The notes under the pieces: generated by a model
Told to the model about the DNA's origin: nothing
The model's database searches: none
Seen by the model: the letters and a program-made list of their open reading frames with translations, nothing else
DNA from: Massilia sp. Root351
GTDB lineage: Bacteria > Pseudomonadota > Gammaproteobacteria > Burkholderiales > Burkholderiaceae_D
NCBI RefSeq assembly: GCF_001425045.1
Contig: NZ_LMDJ01000012.1
Coordinates: 1 to 64,000 of the forward strand
Direction of reading: 5' to 3'
Length of the DNA stretch: 64,000 nt
In this document: piece by piece, positions 36,991 through 45,844 of the stretch
Layout of the letters: every line of letters starts with the position of its first letter
Position numbering within the stretch: the first letter of the stretch is position 1
Program-made: the position numbers and the translations under genes

Positions 36991-37008
36991 TGTCGGCCTA
37001 GTCCGACA
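36991..37008. promoter_or_regulatory. Inverted repeat upstream of the SRPBCC gene
   Basis: TGTCGG-N6-CCGACA, about 80 bases before the start codon; candidate operator of the stress-type SRPBCC gene or part of its promoter. Confidence 0.4.
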
Positions 37009-37088
37009 TGGAATTAGGAAGTACGGCGGTATATCCAGCCGGGGAATCCGATTAGCATCAACGGATAACCTCGCAAAAGGAGAACCTC

Positions 37089-37655
37089 ATGCTTAACCGA
37101 CTCATCACCATGGCCGCAGCGGCGGCAGGCGGCTACCTGCTAGCCAAGCAACTCAAAAAAGGCAAATCCGCGCGGGGAGCATCGTCCGTGAAGGAAAGCA
37201 TCACCGTCAGCGTGCCGGTGCGCACCGCCTACGGCCAATGGACCCAGTTCGAGCAGTTCCCCACCTTCATGGACAGCGTGCATGAAGTGCGCCAGCTGGA
37301 CGACAAGCGCCTGCACTGGAAGGCCGACGTGCTGGGCAAGCCGGTGGAGTGGGACGCGGAGATCACCGAACAGATCCCGGACCAGCGCATCGCCTGGCGC
37401 AGCACCACCGGCAAGCTTAACAACGGCGTGGTGACGTTTGACGCCCTGTCGGACAATCGCTGCCGCATTACCCTGACCATGACATACCAGCCCGAAGGCA
37501 CGCTCGAAGCCATCGGCGACGCCATGGGCGCGGTGCGCCTTGAAGCGTCCGGCAACCTGAAGCGCTTCAAGGAGATGATCGAGCAGCGCGGCCAGGAAAC
37601 CGGCGCCTGGCGCGGCACCATCGAAGACCAGGGCCACGCGCCGACCGCGCATTGA
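37089..37655 (+). CDS. SRPBCC/polyketide-cyclase-like membrane-anchored protein (COG5637 type)
   Basis: 188 aa. N-terminal hydrophobic anchor (LITMAAAAAGGYLLAKQL) and basic linker, then a START/SRPBCC fold: VKESITVSVPVRTAYGQWTQFEQFPTFM, WDAEITEQIPDQRIAWRS, NNGVVTFDAL, RITLTMTYQPEG. Such proteins bind lipids or hydrophobic ligands and are typically stress-induced. Preceded by AAAAGGAGA. Confidence 0.85.
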   Translation: MLNRLITMAAAAAGGYLLAKQLKKGKSARGASSVKESITVSVPVRTAYGQWTQFEQFPTFMDSVHEVRQLDDKRLHWKADVLGKPVEWDAEITEQIPDQRIAWRSTTGKLNNGVVTFDALSDNRCRITLTMTYQPEGTLEAIGDAMGAVRLEASGNLKRFKEMIEQRGQETGAWRGTIEDQGHAPTAH

Positions 37656-37660
37656 TACTG

Positions 37661-39145
37661 TCAGGGACAGTTGCCGATGACGTAGTAGCCGGCCGAGGTT
37701 TGCGCCAGCGTGGTGGTGTAGAAGATGTTGTACAGCCCCATGTTCTGGTTGGAACCCTTGGCCAGCGCGTAACCGCCGCTGTTGACGGCGCGCCCGGCCG
37801 TTACGTGGGCGTAGTTGCTGGCCGTGGTGGCGCTGCAGACGTAGCCGCCGCCCGTGGTGGTGGCGTTCACCGCAGCCGAGGCGGCGCCCGCCGCGCCCCC
37901 CGTATCCACCGCCCGCACCGTGTAGCTGTAGCCAGTGCCCGCCGCCAGGCCGGTGTCGGTGAAGGCCAGCGCGGTCAGCAGGCCGGCGTTGGCCTGCGTG
38001 CCGCCACGGTACACATGGTAGCCTGCCGCGCCGGACACGCTGTTCCACGCCAGCGCCACGCTGCTGCTGGTCACGCCGGTGACGTTCAGTCCCGCCGGCG
38101 CCGGCAGCGCGCCGCCTCCCCCACCGGACGACACGCGGTCGACCATGCCCTTGATGGCCGCCATCTGGCGCCCGCTCTTCTTGGCGTAGTTGGCGTCGTC
38201 ATAACCCCACCAGTCCCAGCACCCGTTCGGATTGCCCGCGCTGCTGGGTGCGGTCTGCGGGTACAGCATGACGATGTTGTTGGTGTCCGCCCACTTGTTG
38301 TAGCCGGTGCTGCGGTAGTACTGGTCCTGGATCTTGGTGGCATCTTGCTGGCAGCCGTGCACCACCACGTGCAGCTTGCATTGCTGGCCGCTGGCGCAAT
38401 TGGCCGGCACGTAGGCCCAGCCGCTGGAGGCCATGCCGTGCGAGGCGGGGCTGGCGATAAACTCGCCCTGGTTGAATTCCACGAAGCTGCCGCCCAGCGC
38501 GCCGCTGTTCTTCGCGTTCAGCGGGCCGTAGATCCACTTCAGTATCTCGCCGGCCAGGTCGAAGTTGCAGTTGTTGATGTAGGGGCTGGCCTTGGTGCTG
38601 CAGCCGCTGCCGAAGTAGTCGGTCACCATGGCGTGCTCGGAGGCCAGGTTGTTCTTGTAGAAGATACTGGCGGCAGCGATGTAGTTCTTGTAGTAGGTGT
38701 CCGCCTCATTCATCACCAGCTGCTTGACGGTGCTGTCGATGGTGCCGGAATACAGGTAGACCCTGGAATTGGCCAGGTTGCCGGTGGGGTCGATCAAGCC
38801 TTGGCTGGCCCAGCTGTTGGTGGTCGACACCAGCGTGGCCGTGGCCGGCTTGCTGAACGCGCTGGCGGCCATGCAGGGACCGGTCGCGTTGGAGAGCACG
38901 CCTTGGGCGCAGTAGAACGGACCGCCGGCCACGACGCCGGCACCCGCCTTGAAGGTGGCCGAAAACGCCACGTGCAGCTGCACCGCCATGAAGCCGCCCG
39001 AGGACAGGCCGGAGACCGAGGTCTTCTCCGGGTCGATGTTGTACGACGGCAGCGCCACGGGTGCGGCCTGTGCCGCCGCGCCCGTGACACCGAGGACAAA
39101 CAGAACCATGCTGCGCATGCGGAAGCGTCCAGCGAAATTCGTCAT
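37661..39145 (-). CDS. Extracellular poly(3-hydroxybutyrate) depolymerase
   Basis: 494-aa secreted esterase. Signal peptide to AAQA. Lipase box in SGLSSGGF close to the N-terminus followed by the oxyanion region VVVHGCQQD indicates the type II catalytic domain order of PHB depolymerases; C-terminal His is expected near SHGMASSG. Then a Gly-rich linker, fibronectin type III domain (PAPAGLNVTGVTSSSVALAW) and a C-terminal domain that probably binds the polymer (SNYAHVTAGRAV). Degrades extracellular PHB granules. Confidence 0.9.
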   Translation of the reverse strand: MTNFAGRFRMRSMVLFVLGVTGAAAQAAPVALPSYNIDPEKTSVSGLSSGGFMAVQLHVAFSATFKAGAGVVAGGPFYCAQGVLSNATGPCMAASAFSKPATATLVSTTNSWASQGLIDPTGNLANSRVYLYSGTIDSTVKQLVMNEADTYYKNYIAAASIFYKNNLASEHAMVTDYFGSGCSTKASPYINNCNFDLAGEILKWIYGPLNAKNSGALGGSFVEFNQGEFIASPASHGMASSGWAYVPANCASGQQCKLHVVVHGCQQDATKIQDQYYRSTGYNKWADTNNIVMLYPQTAPSSAGNPNGCWDWWGYDDANYAKKSGRQMAAIKGMVDRVSSGGGGGALPAPAGLNVTGVTSSSVALAWNSVSGAAGYHVYRGGTQANAGLLTALAFTDTGLAAGTGYSYTVRAVDTGGAAGAASAAVNATTTGGGYVCSATTASNYAHVTAGRAVNSGGYALAKGSNQNMGLYNIFYTTTLAQTSAGYYVIGNCP

Positions 39146-39254
39146 TGCGAGTCTCCTTTATCGTTAGCCCCCGAGCGCGCTGCCCCCGAAGGGAGAGCCG
39201 ATAGTAATAGGAAATATTGCGAATTCGTTAGACCTGGCAGTTCCACTAGTAGTT

Positions 39255-39716
39255 CTACTGTTGCGCGGCTATCGCTTCCTCTTTGCTAGCGGCCTTGCTG
39301 GCTGCTTCAAGTTGCGCCAGGCGTATCCGCATCTGCCGCTCTTCGCTCCAGCGCTGGGTTTCATCGCGCACCACGGCCACGATGGCGGCCACCTTGCGCG
39401 CCTCGTCGTACAGCATCGCCACCGTGAACGCGATCGACAGATTGCGCCCGTCGCGGTGCAAGGCGGGCACGCGCAGCACGTCGTTGCCATAGCGCGTTTC
39501 GCCGGTGGCCATGGACTTGTTGTAGCCGTCCCAGTGGCGTTGCCGCTGGCGCTCGGGAATGATGATGTCCAGCGACTTGCCCAGCGCTTCCTCGCGCGTA
39601 AAGCCGAACATGCGCACCGCCGCATCGTTCCAGACGATGATGGCCCCGGCCGCGTCGCACACCACCACGGCGTCGCCGATGCCTTCCACCAGCTGCTTGT
39701 AATCGATAGTCTGCAT
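39255..39716 (-). CDS. PAS-domain protein
   Basis: 153 aa, a single PAS (IGDAVVVCDAAGAIIVWNDAAVRMFGFTREEALGKSL) with PAC tail (VAAIVAVVRDETQRW) and a C-terminal coiled coil rich in Ala/Glu. No output domain, so it would act through a partner. Located 62 bases after frc on the same strand but separated by a terminator hairpin. Co-location with oxalate genes suggests a sensory link. Confidence 0.8.
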   Translation of the reverse strand: MQTIDYKQLVEGIGDAVVVCDAAGAIIVWNDAAVRMFGFTREEALGKSLDIIIPERQRQRHWDGYNKSMATGETRYGNDVLRVPALHRDGRNLSIAFTVAMLYDEARKVAAIVAVVRDETQRWSEERQMRIRLAQLEAASKAASKEEAIAAQQ

Positions 39717-39726
39717 TACTGACCTC

Positions 39727-39759
39727 CAAAAAGAACGAGGGCGGAACCGGTCCGCCCTC
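39727..39759 (-). terminator. Terminator downstream of frc
   Basis: GAGGGCGGA/TCCGCCCTC stem (39737-39745, 39751-39759); on the minus strand it is followed by GTTCTTTTTGG. It would end the oxc-frc transcript before the PAS gene. Confidence 0.75.
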
Positions 39760-39778
39760 TTGTTGGCTTAACGTGACT

Positions 39779-41032
39779 TTATACGGCTTTGGCTTCGTGC
39801 AGCGCGGCGATTTCGCGCGAGCTGTAGCCCAGCGTTTCCAGCACCTCATTGGTGTGCTCGCCCAGCAGCGGGGAGCCGGTGATTTCCACTTTCAGGTCGG
39901 AGAACTTGATCGGGCTGCCCACGGTCAGGTACTTGCCGCGCTCCTTGTGGTCCACTTCGGCGATGGTGCCGCTGGCGCGCAGCGACTCGTCGTTGGCCAG
40001 TTCCTTCATCGTCATCACCGGCGCACAAGGAATGTCGAACTTGCGCAGGATGTTCACCGCTTCGAACTTGGTCTTGTCCGCCAGCCAGGCTTCGATGGTG
40101 CCGAAGATGTCGAAGATCTTGTCCTGGCGCGCCGAGGCGGTCATGTAGGCGGGATCGTCGATCCACTCCGGCTTGCCGATGGCGCGGCAGATTGGGGCCC
40201 ACGCATGGCCCTGGATGGTGAAGTAGATGTAGGCGTTCTTGTCGGTTTCCCAGCCCTTGCACTTGAGCACCCAGCCCGGCTGGCCGCCGCCGCCGGCGTT
40301 GCCGCCGCGCGGCACCACGTCGGTGAAGCTGCCGTGCGGGTATTGCGGATACTCTTCCAGGTAGCCCACCCGGTCCAGGCGCTGCTGGTCGCGCAGCTTC
40401 ACGCGACACAGGTTCAGCACGCTGTCCTGCATCGACACGGCCACCTTCTGGCCCTTGCCGCCGTTGCGGTTGCGCGCGTGCAGCGCGGTCAGGATGCCGA
40501 TGGCCAGGTGCATGCCGGTGTTGCTGTCGCCCAGCGCGGCAGCGCTCACGGTGGGCGGGCCGTCGTCGAAGCCGGTGGTGGAGGCGGCGCCGCCGGCGCA
40601 CTGCGCCACGTTCTCATAGACCTTCAAGTCTTCGTAGTGGTGGCCGTCGCTGAAGCCCTTCACGGACGCGACGATCATGCCCGGGTTCAGTTCCTTGATG
40701 TGCTCCCACGTAAAGCCCATGCGGTCCAGCGCGCCGGGGCCGAAGTTCTCCACCAGCACGTCCGACTGCTTGATCAGGCGCGTCAGCACTTCCTTGCCTT
40801 CGGCGGTCTTGGTGTCCAGGGTCAGCGACTTCTTATTGCTGTTCAACATGGTGAAGTACAGCGCATCCACCCCGGGAATGTCGCGCAACTGCGAGCGGGT
40901 GACATCGCCCGCGCCGGGGCGCTCGACCTTGATCACGTCGGCGCCATACCAGGCCAGCAGCTGGGTGCATGCAGGGCCCGCTTGCACGTGGGTGAAGTCG
41001 ATGATCTTGATGCCTTCTAACGGTTTGGTCAT
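39779..41032 (-). CDS. frc: Formyl-CoA:oxalate CoA-transferase
   Basis: 417-aa class III CoA-transferase. Catalytic Asp169 sits in LGDSNTG, the same residue number as in the Oxalobacter formigenes enzyme; the glycine loop is [12 protein letters not shown]-terminus [21 protein letters not shown] is diagnostic of Frc. It moves CoA from formyl-CoA to oxalate, yielding oxalyl-CoA and formate. Lies 38 bases downstream of oxc in the same operon; regulated presumably from the TTGACCGCGGTCAA site before oxc. A second, shorter-by-two paralog is encoded at 56302-57549. Confidence 0.95.
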   Translation of the reverse strand: MTKPLEGIKIIDFTHVQAGPACTQLLAWYGADVIKVERPGAGDVTRSQLRDIPGVDALYFTMLNSNKKSLTLDTKTAEGKEVLTRLIKQSDVLVENFGPGALDRMGFTWEHIKELNPGMIVASVKGFSDGHHYEDLKVYENVAQCAGGAASTTGFDDGPPTVSAAALGDSNTGMHLAIGILTALHARNRNGGKGQKVAVSMQDSVLNLCRVKLRDQQRLDRVGYLEEYPQYPHGSFTDVVPRGGNAGGGGQPGWVLKCKGWETDKNAYIYFTIQGHAWAPICRAIGKPEWIDDPAYMTASARQDKIFDIFGTIEAWLADKTKFEAVNILRKFDIPCAPVMTMKELANDESLRASGTIAEVDHKERGKYLTVGSPIKFSDLKVEITGSPLLGEHTNEVLETLGYSSREIAALHEAKAV

Positions 41033-41070
41033 GTTAAGTCTCCTGGTGTTGTTCGATGTTTGACGCGGAT

Positions 41071-42783
41071 TTACTTCTTGCCTGCGGTGCTGGGATTCAG
41101 GTTGGTGAGGCGGCCGCTTTCGGTGCCGGCGGTTTCGTCGATGACGGCGTTGATCAGCGCCGGCTTGCCCGCCGCGATGGCCTCCGTCAGCGCCTTGGTC
41201 ATTTCCTCCGGCGTGGTGACGTGGTAGCCGATGCCGCCGAACGCCTCAATCATCTTGTCGTAGCGGGCGTTCTTCACGAACACGGTGGGCGCCACATCCT
41301 TGCCGCCGGTAGGGTTTACGTCGGTGCCGCGATACACGCCGTTGTTGTTGAAGATGATGGTGGTGACGGGAAGCTCGTAGCGGCAGATGGTTTCCAGTTC
41401 CATGCCGGAGAAGCCGAACGCGCTGTCGCCTTCAATCGCCACCACCGGCTTGCCGCTGGTGACGGCCGCGCCGATGGCGAAGCCCATGCCGATGCCCATG
41501 ATGCCCCAGGTGCCCGAGTCGAAACGCTTGCGCGGTTCGTACATGTCGATGATGCTGCGCGCGAAGTCGAGCGTGTTGGCGCCCTCGTTGACCACGTTGA
41601 TGTCCGGCCGGGTTTTCAGCACGTCGCGGATGGAGCGCAGCGCGCTGTGGAAGTTCATCGGCGACGGATTTTGCGCCAGCATGGCGGCCATCTTGGTCAG
41701 GTTCTTGTCCTTGCGCTCGGCGATGGAACCGGTCCAGGCGGGATCGGGCTTGCCGTGGCCGCCGCTGCGGATGCCTTCCAGCAGCGCCGTCACGCAGGAG
41801 CCAATGTCGCCGATCACCGGCGCGGCGATGGCCACGTTGCTGTCGATTTCAGTCGGCGAAATATCGATCTGAATGAACTGCTTGGGCACGCCCCAGGTCT
41901 TGCCCTTGCCGTGCGCCAGCAGCCAGTTCAGGCGCGCACCGATCAGCACCACCACGTCCGCCTCGGCCAGCACGTAGGAGCGTGCGGCGGAAGCCGACTG
42001 CGCGTGCGTGTCCGGCAGCAGGCCCTTGGCCATCGACATCGGCAGGTAGGGAATGCCCGATTCCTCAACGAAGGCGCGGATGTCGGCGTCGGCCTGCGCG
42101 TAAGCGGCGCCTTTGCCCAGCAGGATCAGCGGCTTCTTGGCGCCCTGCAGCAGCGACAGCGCGCGCTGCACCGCGTCCGGCGCGGGGATCTGGCGCGGCG
42201 CGGCGTCCACCACTTTCACCAGCGAGCGGCGGCCGTGTTCGGCGTCGATCACCTGCGCCAGCAGCTGCGCCGGCAAGTCCAGGTACACGCCGCCCGGGCG
42301 GCCCGACACGGCGGCGCGAATGGCGCGCGCCACGCCGATGCCGATGTCCTCTGCCTTGTTGATGCGGTACGACGCTTTGGCGTAAGGCTTGGCCGCGTTC
42401 AGCTGATCCATTTCCTCGTAGTCGCCCTGCTGCAGGTCGACGATTTCGCGTTCGCTGGAACCGCTGATGAGGATCATCGGGAAGCAGTTGGTGGTGGCGT
42501 TGGCCAGCGCGGTCAGGCCGTTCAGGAAGCCCGGCGCGGACACCGTCAGGCAGATGCCCGGCTTCTGCGTCATGTAGCCTGCGATGGCGGCCGCGTTGCC
42601 AGCATGCTGCTCGTGGCGGAAACCGATAAACCGCATACCTTCAGCCTGCGCAAGGCGCGCCAGGTCGGTGATAGGGATGCCCACCAGGCCGAAGATGGTG
42701 TCGATATCGTTATGCTTGAGCGCATCCACTACCAGGTGGAAGCCATCGGTCGTTTCGTCAGACTGCGTGCTGTTGGTTGTCAT
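41071..42783 (-). CDS. oxc: Oxalyl-CoA decarboxylase
   Basis: 570-aa ThDP enzyme. Catalytic Glu58 in [11 protein letters not shown]; ThDP-Mg motif begins [10 protein letters not shown] and ends at [10 protein letters not shown] (GDS-X~26-N). Sequence [15 protein letters not shown] and [10 protein letters not shown] are typical of Oxc. Decarboxylates oxalyl-CoA to formyl-CoA and CO2, completing the Frc/Oxc cycle. First gene of the oxc-frc operon, divergent from the Crp/Fnr-type regulator across a 146-bp region containing the palindrome at 42853. Confidence 0.95.
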   Translation of the reverse strand: MTTNSTQSDETTDGFHLVVDALKHNDIDTIFGLVGIPITDLARLAQAEGMRFIGFRHEQHAGNAAAIAGYMTQKPGICLTVSAPGFLNGLTALANATTNCFPMILISGSSEREIVDLQQGDYEEMDQLNAAKPYAKASYRINKAEDIGIGVARAIRAAVSGRPGGVYLDLPAQLLAQVIDAEHGRRSLVKVVDAAPRQIPAPDAVQRALSLLQGAKKPLILLGKGAAYAQADADIRAFVEESGIPYLPMSMAKGLLPDTHAQSASAARSYVLAEADVVVLIGARLNWLLAHGKGKTWGVPKQFIQIDISPTEIDSNVAIAAPVIGDIGSCVTALLEGIRSGGHGKPDPAWTGSIAERKDKNLTKMAAMLAQNPSPMNFHSALRSIRDVLKTRPDINVVNEGANTLDFARSIIDMYEPRKRFDSGTWGIMGIGMGFAIGAAVTSGKPVVAIEGDSAFGFSGMELETICRYELPVTTIIFNNNGVYRGTDVNPTGGKDVAPTVFVKNARYDKMIEAFGGIGYHVTTPEEMTKALTEAIAAGKPALINAVIDETAGTESGRLTNLNPSTAGKK

Positions 42784-42852
42784 GAGTGTCTCTTATATTT
42801 GGTTTAACAAAGGTGTTGAAGCCATCATAGCGACGCCCTTTGTTTTCTCTCA

Positions 42853-42866
42853 TTGACCGCGGTCAA
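42853..42866. promoter_or_regulatory. Oxalate-regulon palindrome (oxc/crp intergenic)
   Basis: Perfect palindrome TTGACCGCGGTCAA, centred 76 bases from the oxc start and 70 from the regulator start. Same core found at 43580, 47267, 57651 and 57694. Architecture is Crp/Fnr-like (5-bp arms, 4-bp spacer). Confidence 0.75.
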
Positions 42867-42929
42867 GATTCAAAGGAAGATGTCCAACATTTCCAGATCA
42901 GTAATCAGAACTAGGATCAGAGCAAGGTC

Positions 42930-43538
42930 ATGACGCTGCTAGCCAATCACCCCGAACGCAACATCCTGCGCGTGCAACTGCGCCAGAACATCGTGCTGAA
43001 AGAACTGCGCGAAAGCGAGATGGCGGCCCTGGAGCCTTACCTCACCGTAGTGGACTACAACAAGGGCGACCTGCTGCTGAACCAGGGCGTGCACGAGATG
43101 GAGCAGTACTTCATCCTGGACGGCATCCTGAAGCGCGTGGTCACCAACCAGGAAGCCAAGGAGATGATCCTGCGCTTCGCCGCTGAGCGCGACATCGAAA
43201 CCAGCTACGCGGCCTGGCGCCTGAAGACGCCCACGCCGTACAGCATCGTGTGCGTGACGAAAGCGCGCGTGGCCAAGCTGGCCATGCCGCAGTGGGTGGC
43301 GTTCTTGGAAAGCCACTCGCAGCTCAAGCAAAGCTTCGAATATGAGGTGATGCATTTGATGAGCGAGATCATGGGCCACACCATCACCCTGCATCTGCTG
43401 GACGCGCCGGGCCGCGTGCACCGCTTCGTGCGCAAGCACAGCGAAATGTTCGAGCGCTTGCCGAAGAAGCAACTCGCGGCCTACCTGAATTTATCACCGG
43501 AAACATTGAGCCGCCTGAAAAACCAGGGCAAGATTTAG
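42930..43538 (+). CDS. Crp/Fnr-family transcriptional regulator of the oxalate cluster
   Basis: 202 aa. Cyclic-nucleotide-binding-like beta roll (VVDYNKGDLLLNQGVHEMEQYFILDGILKRV) and a C-terminal HTH (KKQLAAYLNLSPETLSRL). No Fe-S cysteine cluster typical of Fnr. Divergent from oxc; the palindrome between them has a Crp/Fnr layout, and similar sites precede the antiporter and second frc, making this the best candidate for their regulator. Effector unknown; a CoA thioester, oxalate or redox signal is possible. Confidence 0.85.
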   Translation: MTLLANHPERNILRVQLRQNIVLKELRESEMAALEPYLTVVDYNKGDLLLNQGVHEMEQYFILDGILKRVVTNQEAKEMILRFAAERDIETSYAAWRLKTPTPYSIVCVTKARVAKLAMPQWVAFLESHSQLKQSFEYEVMHLMSEIMGHTITLHLLDAPGRVHRFVRKHSEMFERLPKKQLAAYLNLSPETLSRLKNQGKI

Positions 43539-43579
43539 CGCCTGTTTTAGCGCCTGTTGCGCCGCAGCGCAGCAAAAAC

Positions 43580-43593
43580 TTGACCGCGGTCAA
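43580..43593. promoter_or_regulatory. Oxalate-regulon palindrome before the 53-aa gene
   Basis: TTGACCGCGGTCAA, identical to the site at 42853, 41 bases after the regulator stop and ~170 bases before the small gene. Confidence 0.75.
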
Positions 43594-43679
43594 GAATCCC
43601 GAAAACAGATTTATCGCGTTTTCGTGGGTTTTTCATAGGCAATATTCATCAGATTGATACCTGTTATGCGCTGCCTCAA

Positions 43680-43709
43680 TTGGCGGCGCGGTATCGGGCT
43701 GCCTATACT
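43680..43709 (+). promoter_or_regulatory. Sigma-70-like promoter of the 53-aa gene
   Basis: TTGGCG (43680-43685) and TATACT (43704-43709) with 18-bp spacing; 52 bases before the ATG. Confidence 0.5.
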
Positions 43710-43761
43710 CATTTCATACCAACGCGGCGCCAACGATTTTTAACTTCATAGGGAATCAATC

Positions 43762-43923
43762 ATGACCACCATTACCAATAAGCAAACCCATACTGCTGAA
43801 CAAGCCCAGCCTTTCAGCCTGATGTTCATCATCGAGACCATCTTCGGCGTGCATCTGCGCGAACAGCTGGACGCCAACACCGCCGGCGACAAGAGCGACG
43901 CCAAGTACACCTGGGGCATGTAA
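43762..43923 (+). CDS. Unknown 53-aa small protein in the oxalate regulon
   Basis: ATG at 43762 preceded by AGGGA; sequence begins MTTITNKQTHTAEQ, contains a hydrophobic FSLMFIIETIFGVHL segment and ends DAKYTWGM. Own promoter, upstream oxalate-type palindrome and a strong terminator directly after the stop make a real, monocistronic gene likely. No family recognised. The Tyr/Trp-containing C-terminus and hydrophobic middle could suit a small membrane-associated regulator, or a modified peptide precursor, but this is speculation. Confidence 0.65.
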   Translation: MTTITNKQTHTAEQAQPFSLMFIIETIFGVHLREQLDANTAGDKSDAKYTWGM

Positions 43924-43944
43924 TCTGTGTGCAGTGCGGAAGGC

Positions 43945-43978
43945 AAAACGGACGTCCTTGTGGAACGTCCGTTTTTTT
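43945..43978. terminator. Bidirectional terminator between the 53-aa gene and the ketopantoate-reductase-like gene
   Basis: AAAACGGACGT/ACGTCCGTTTT stem with a 9-base loop, T-run on the plus strand and T-rich arm on the minus strand; serves both convergent genes. Confidence 0.9.
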
Positions 43979-43979
43979 A

Positions 43980-44993
43980 TCAGGCCGCCATTTTTTGTAG
44001 CCTGAGCTGCCCTCTCTCCTCGGTCATGGTCCGTTCCAGCAATTTGACCAGCGCATAGACCGCGTCAATATGAGGTGTGGCGGTATCGGTAAACCGCCCC
44101 AGTTCAACCACCGAGCCGACCAGCGCGTCGATTTCCGGCCCGCGTCCCGCCTCGACATCCATCAGCATCGACGTCTTGTGCCGCCCCACTTTCTCGGCGC
44201 CGGCAATCCGCTTGTCCAGCGTCACGCGGAACGTCACGCCCAGCTTGTTGGCAACCGCTTCCGCTTCCTTCATCATGTCCGCCGCCAGCGAGCGCGCCAC
44301 CGGATACTGGCAGATGCCCTCCAGCGTGGCATGGCACAGCGCGCTGATCGGATTGAAGGTGAGGTTCCCCCACAGCTTCAGCCAGATCTCGGAACGGATG
44401 TTGTCCAGCACCGGCGCCTTGAAACCGGCCCTGGTGAAGCACTCCGAAATGGCCTGCACGCGCGGCGTGGTGGACCCATCCAGCTCGCCCAGCGGAAAGC
44501 GCTCGCCCTCCACATGCCGCACCACGCCGGGCGCCACCAGCTCCGAGGCCGGATAGACCACGCAGCCAATCACGCGCGACGGCGGGATGCGCACCGCCAG
44601 GCTGCCGTCCGGGTCCACGCTGTGCACCGTGCGCCCTTCCAGGTGGCCGCCGTGCTGGTGGAAGTACCAGTACGGTATGCCGTTCTGCATGGTGACCACG
44701 CAGGTGTCCGGCCCGAACAGCAGCGGCAGCTGGTCCGCCACCGCCGCCACCTGGTGCGCCTTCAGCGCCAGGATTACCACGTCCTGCGGCCCTGCTTCGG
44801 CGTAATCGTCGGTGGCCGCCACATTGGTGGCCACCTGTTCGCTGCCGTCATGCTCGATCAGCTTGATGCCCTTGTTGCGGATCGCCAGCAGATTGGCGCC
44901 CCGCACCAGAAACGTCACCTGCTCGCCTGCCAGGGCCAGCCTGGCCCCCACCAATCCTCCTATTGCCCCCGCCCCTACTATGGCGATTTTCAT
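43980..44993 (-). CDS. Ketopantoate reductase family protein (2-dehydropantoate 2-reductase-like)
   Basis: 337 aa. NADPH Rossmann GAGAIGGLVGARLALAG, KAHQ, MQNGIPYWY, then the C-terminal helical domain with WLKLWGNLTFNPISALCHAT and HKTSMLMDVEAGRGPEIDALVGSVVELG, where the catalytic Lys and the NPI motif lie. Family members include PanE for CoA synthesis and paralogs acting on other 2-keto acids. Its place between oxalate genes suggests either CoA supply or reduction of a related 2-keto acid. Confidence 0.88.
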   Translation of the reverse strand: MKIAIVGAGAIGGLVGARLALAGEQVTFLVRGANLLAIRNKGIKLIEHDGSEQVATNVAATDDYAEAGPQDVVILALKAHQVAAVADQLPLLFGPDTCVVTMQNGIPYWYFHQHGGHLEGRTVHSVDPDGSLAVRIPPSRVIGCVVYPASELVAPGVVRHVEGERFPLGELDGSTTPRVQAISECFTRAGFKAPVLDNIRSEIWLKLWGNLTFNPISALCHATLEGICQYPVARSLAADMMKEAEAVANKLGVTFRVTLDKRIAGAEKVGRHKTSMLMDVEAGRGPEIDALVGSVVELGRFTDTATPHIDAVYALVKLLERTMTEERGQLRLQKMAA

Positions 44994-45010
44994 TTTCAGC
45001 TCCTTGGTTT

Positions 45011-45778
45011 TTACTCAAAACGGTTGCTGAGCTTTCCAATGCCGTCGATCTCCACCTCGACTATGCTCCCCGGCCGCATCGAACCGACGCCGACCGAGGT
45101 GCCGCACAGGAGGATGTCGCCCGGATCCAGCGTCATGTCCTTCGAAATCTTGCTCACCAGCTGAGCGGCGGAGAACACCATGTCGTTGATGGGGTAGTCC
45201 TGCCGCACTTCGCTGTTGAGGATGGTCCGCACCACCAGCATGGCGGGATCGAGGCCGGTGGCGATCACCGGGCCGAAAGGGCAGAAGGTGTCGAAACCCT
45301 TGGCCCGCACCCACTGCGGAAAGGTCGGATCACGCTTGATGATGTCGTTGACGGTGACATCATTGGCGCAGGTGTAGCCGAATATGTAGTCCGTGGCGTC
45401 GGCCTCGGACACGTTGAAACAGGTCTTGCCGATGACGATGGCCAGTTCGCCCTCGAAGGCCACCTTGTCCTCGCACAGCGGCTTGCGGATAGTGGCGCCG
45501 GGCGCCAGGTAAGAGTTCGGCGTTTTCAGCAGGTACAGCGGCTCCGGCGGCGGCTCGATGCCGAGCTTGCGGCCGAGCGCGTGGAAGTTGTTCCACATCG
45601 CCAGCACCTTGCCCGGTACCACAGGCGTGAGCAGTTTTACTTCGGACAGGTGCAGCGTGAAATCGGTGGGCGAAGGCGCGTCGAACATATCGCCCTGGTA
45701 GATGCGGATTTTGTCGCCTTCAACGGTACCGAAGCGCACCGTGTCGAAATGTTGAAAGCGCAGCCAGCGTTTGATCAT
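45011..45778 (-). CDS. Fumarylacetoacetate hydrolase family protein
   Basis: 255 aa. FAH-fold metal site: KTPNSYLAPGATIRKP, EGELAIVIGKT (Glu ligands), YTCANDVTVND, KGFDTFCPFGPVI and GDILLCGTSVGVGSM. Hydrolyses or decarboxylates 2-keto acids such as oxaloacetate, oxalocrotonate-type or acylpyruvates. Start 45778 chosen because an upstream GTG falls in a hairpin. Lies 17 bases before the ketopantoate reductase-like gene and 66 bases after the antiporter gene, so probably one operon. Confidence 0.88.
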   Translation of the reverse strand: MIKRWLRFQHFDTVRFGTVEGDKIRIYQGDMFDAPSPTDFTLHLSEVKLLTPVVPGKVLAMWNNFHALGRKLGIEPPPEPLYLLKTPNSYLAPGATIRKPLCEDKVAFEGELAIVIGKTCFNVSEADATDYIFGYTCANDVTVNDIIKRDPTFPQWVRAKGFDTFCPFGPVIATGLDPAMLVVRTILNSEVRQDYPINDMVFSAAQLVSKISKDMTLDPGDILLCGTSVGVGSMRPGSIVEVEIDGIGKLSNRFE

Positions 45779-45804
45779 GTTGTTCTCGCTTGTTCTTGCT
45801 TGCT

Positions 45805-45836
45805 CGATGGCGCCGGCCACATCGCCGGCGCCATCG
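45805..45836. repeat. 13-bp-arm inverted repeat between oxlT and the FAH gene
   Basis: Arms CGATGGCGCCGGC and GCCGGCGCCATCG with a 6-base loop. No T-run on the minus strand; likely an mRNA stem stabilising or attenuating the oxlT transcript rather than a full terminator. Confidence 0.7.
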
Positions 45837-45844
45837 ATTGCTCG

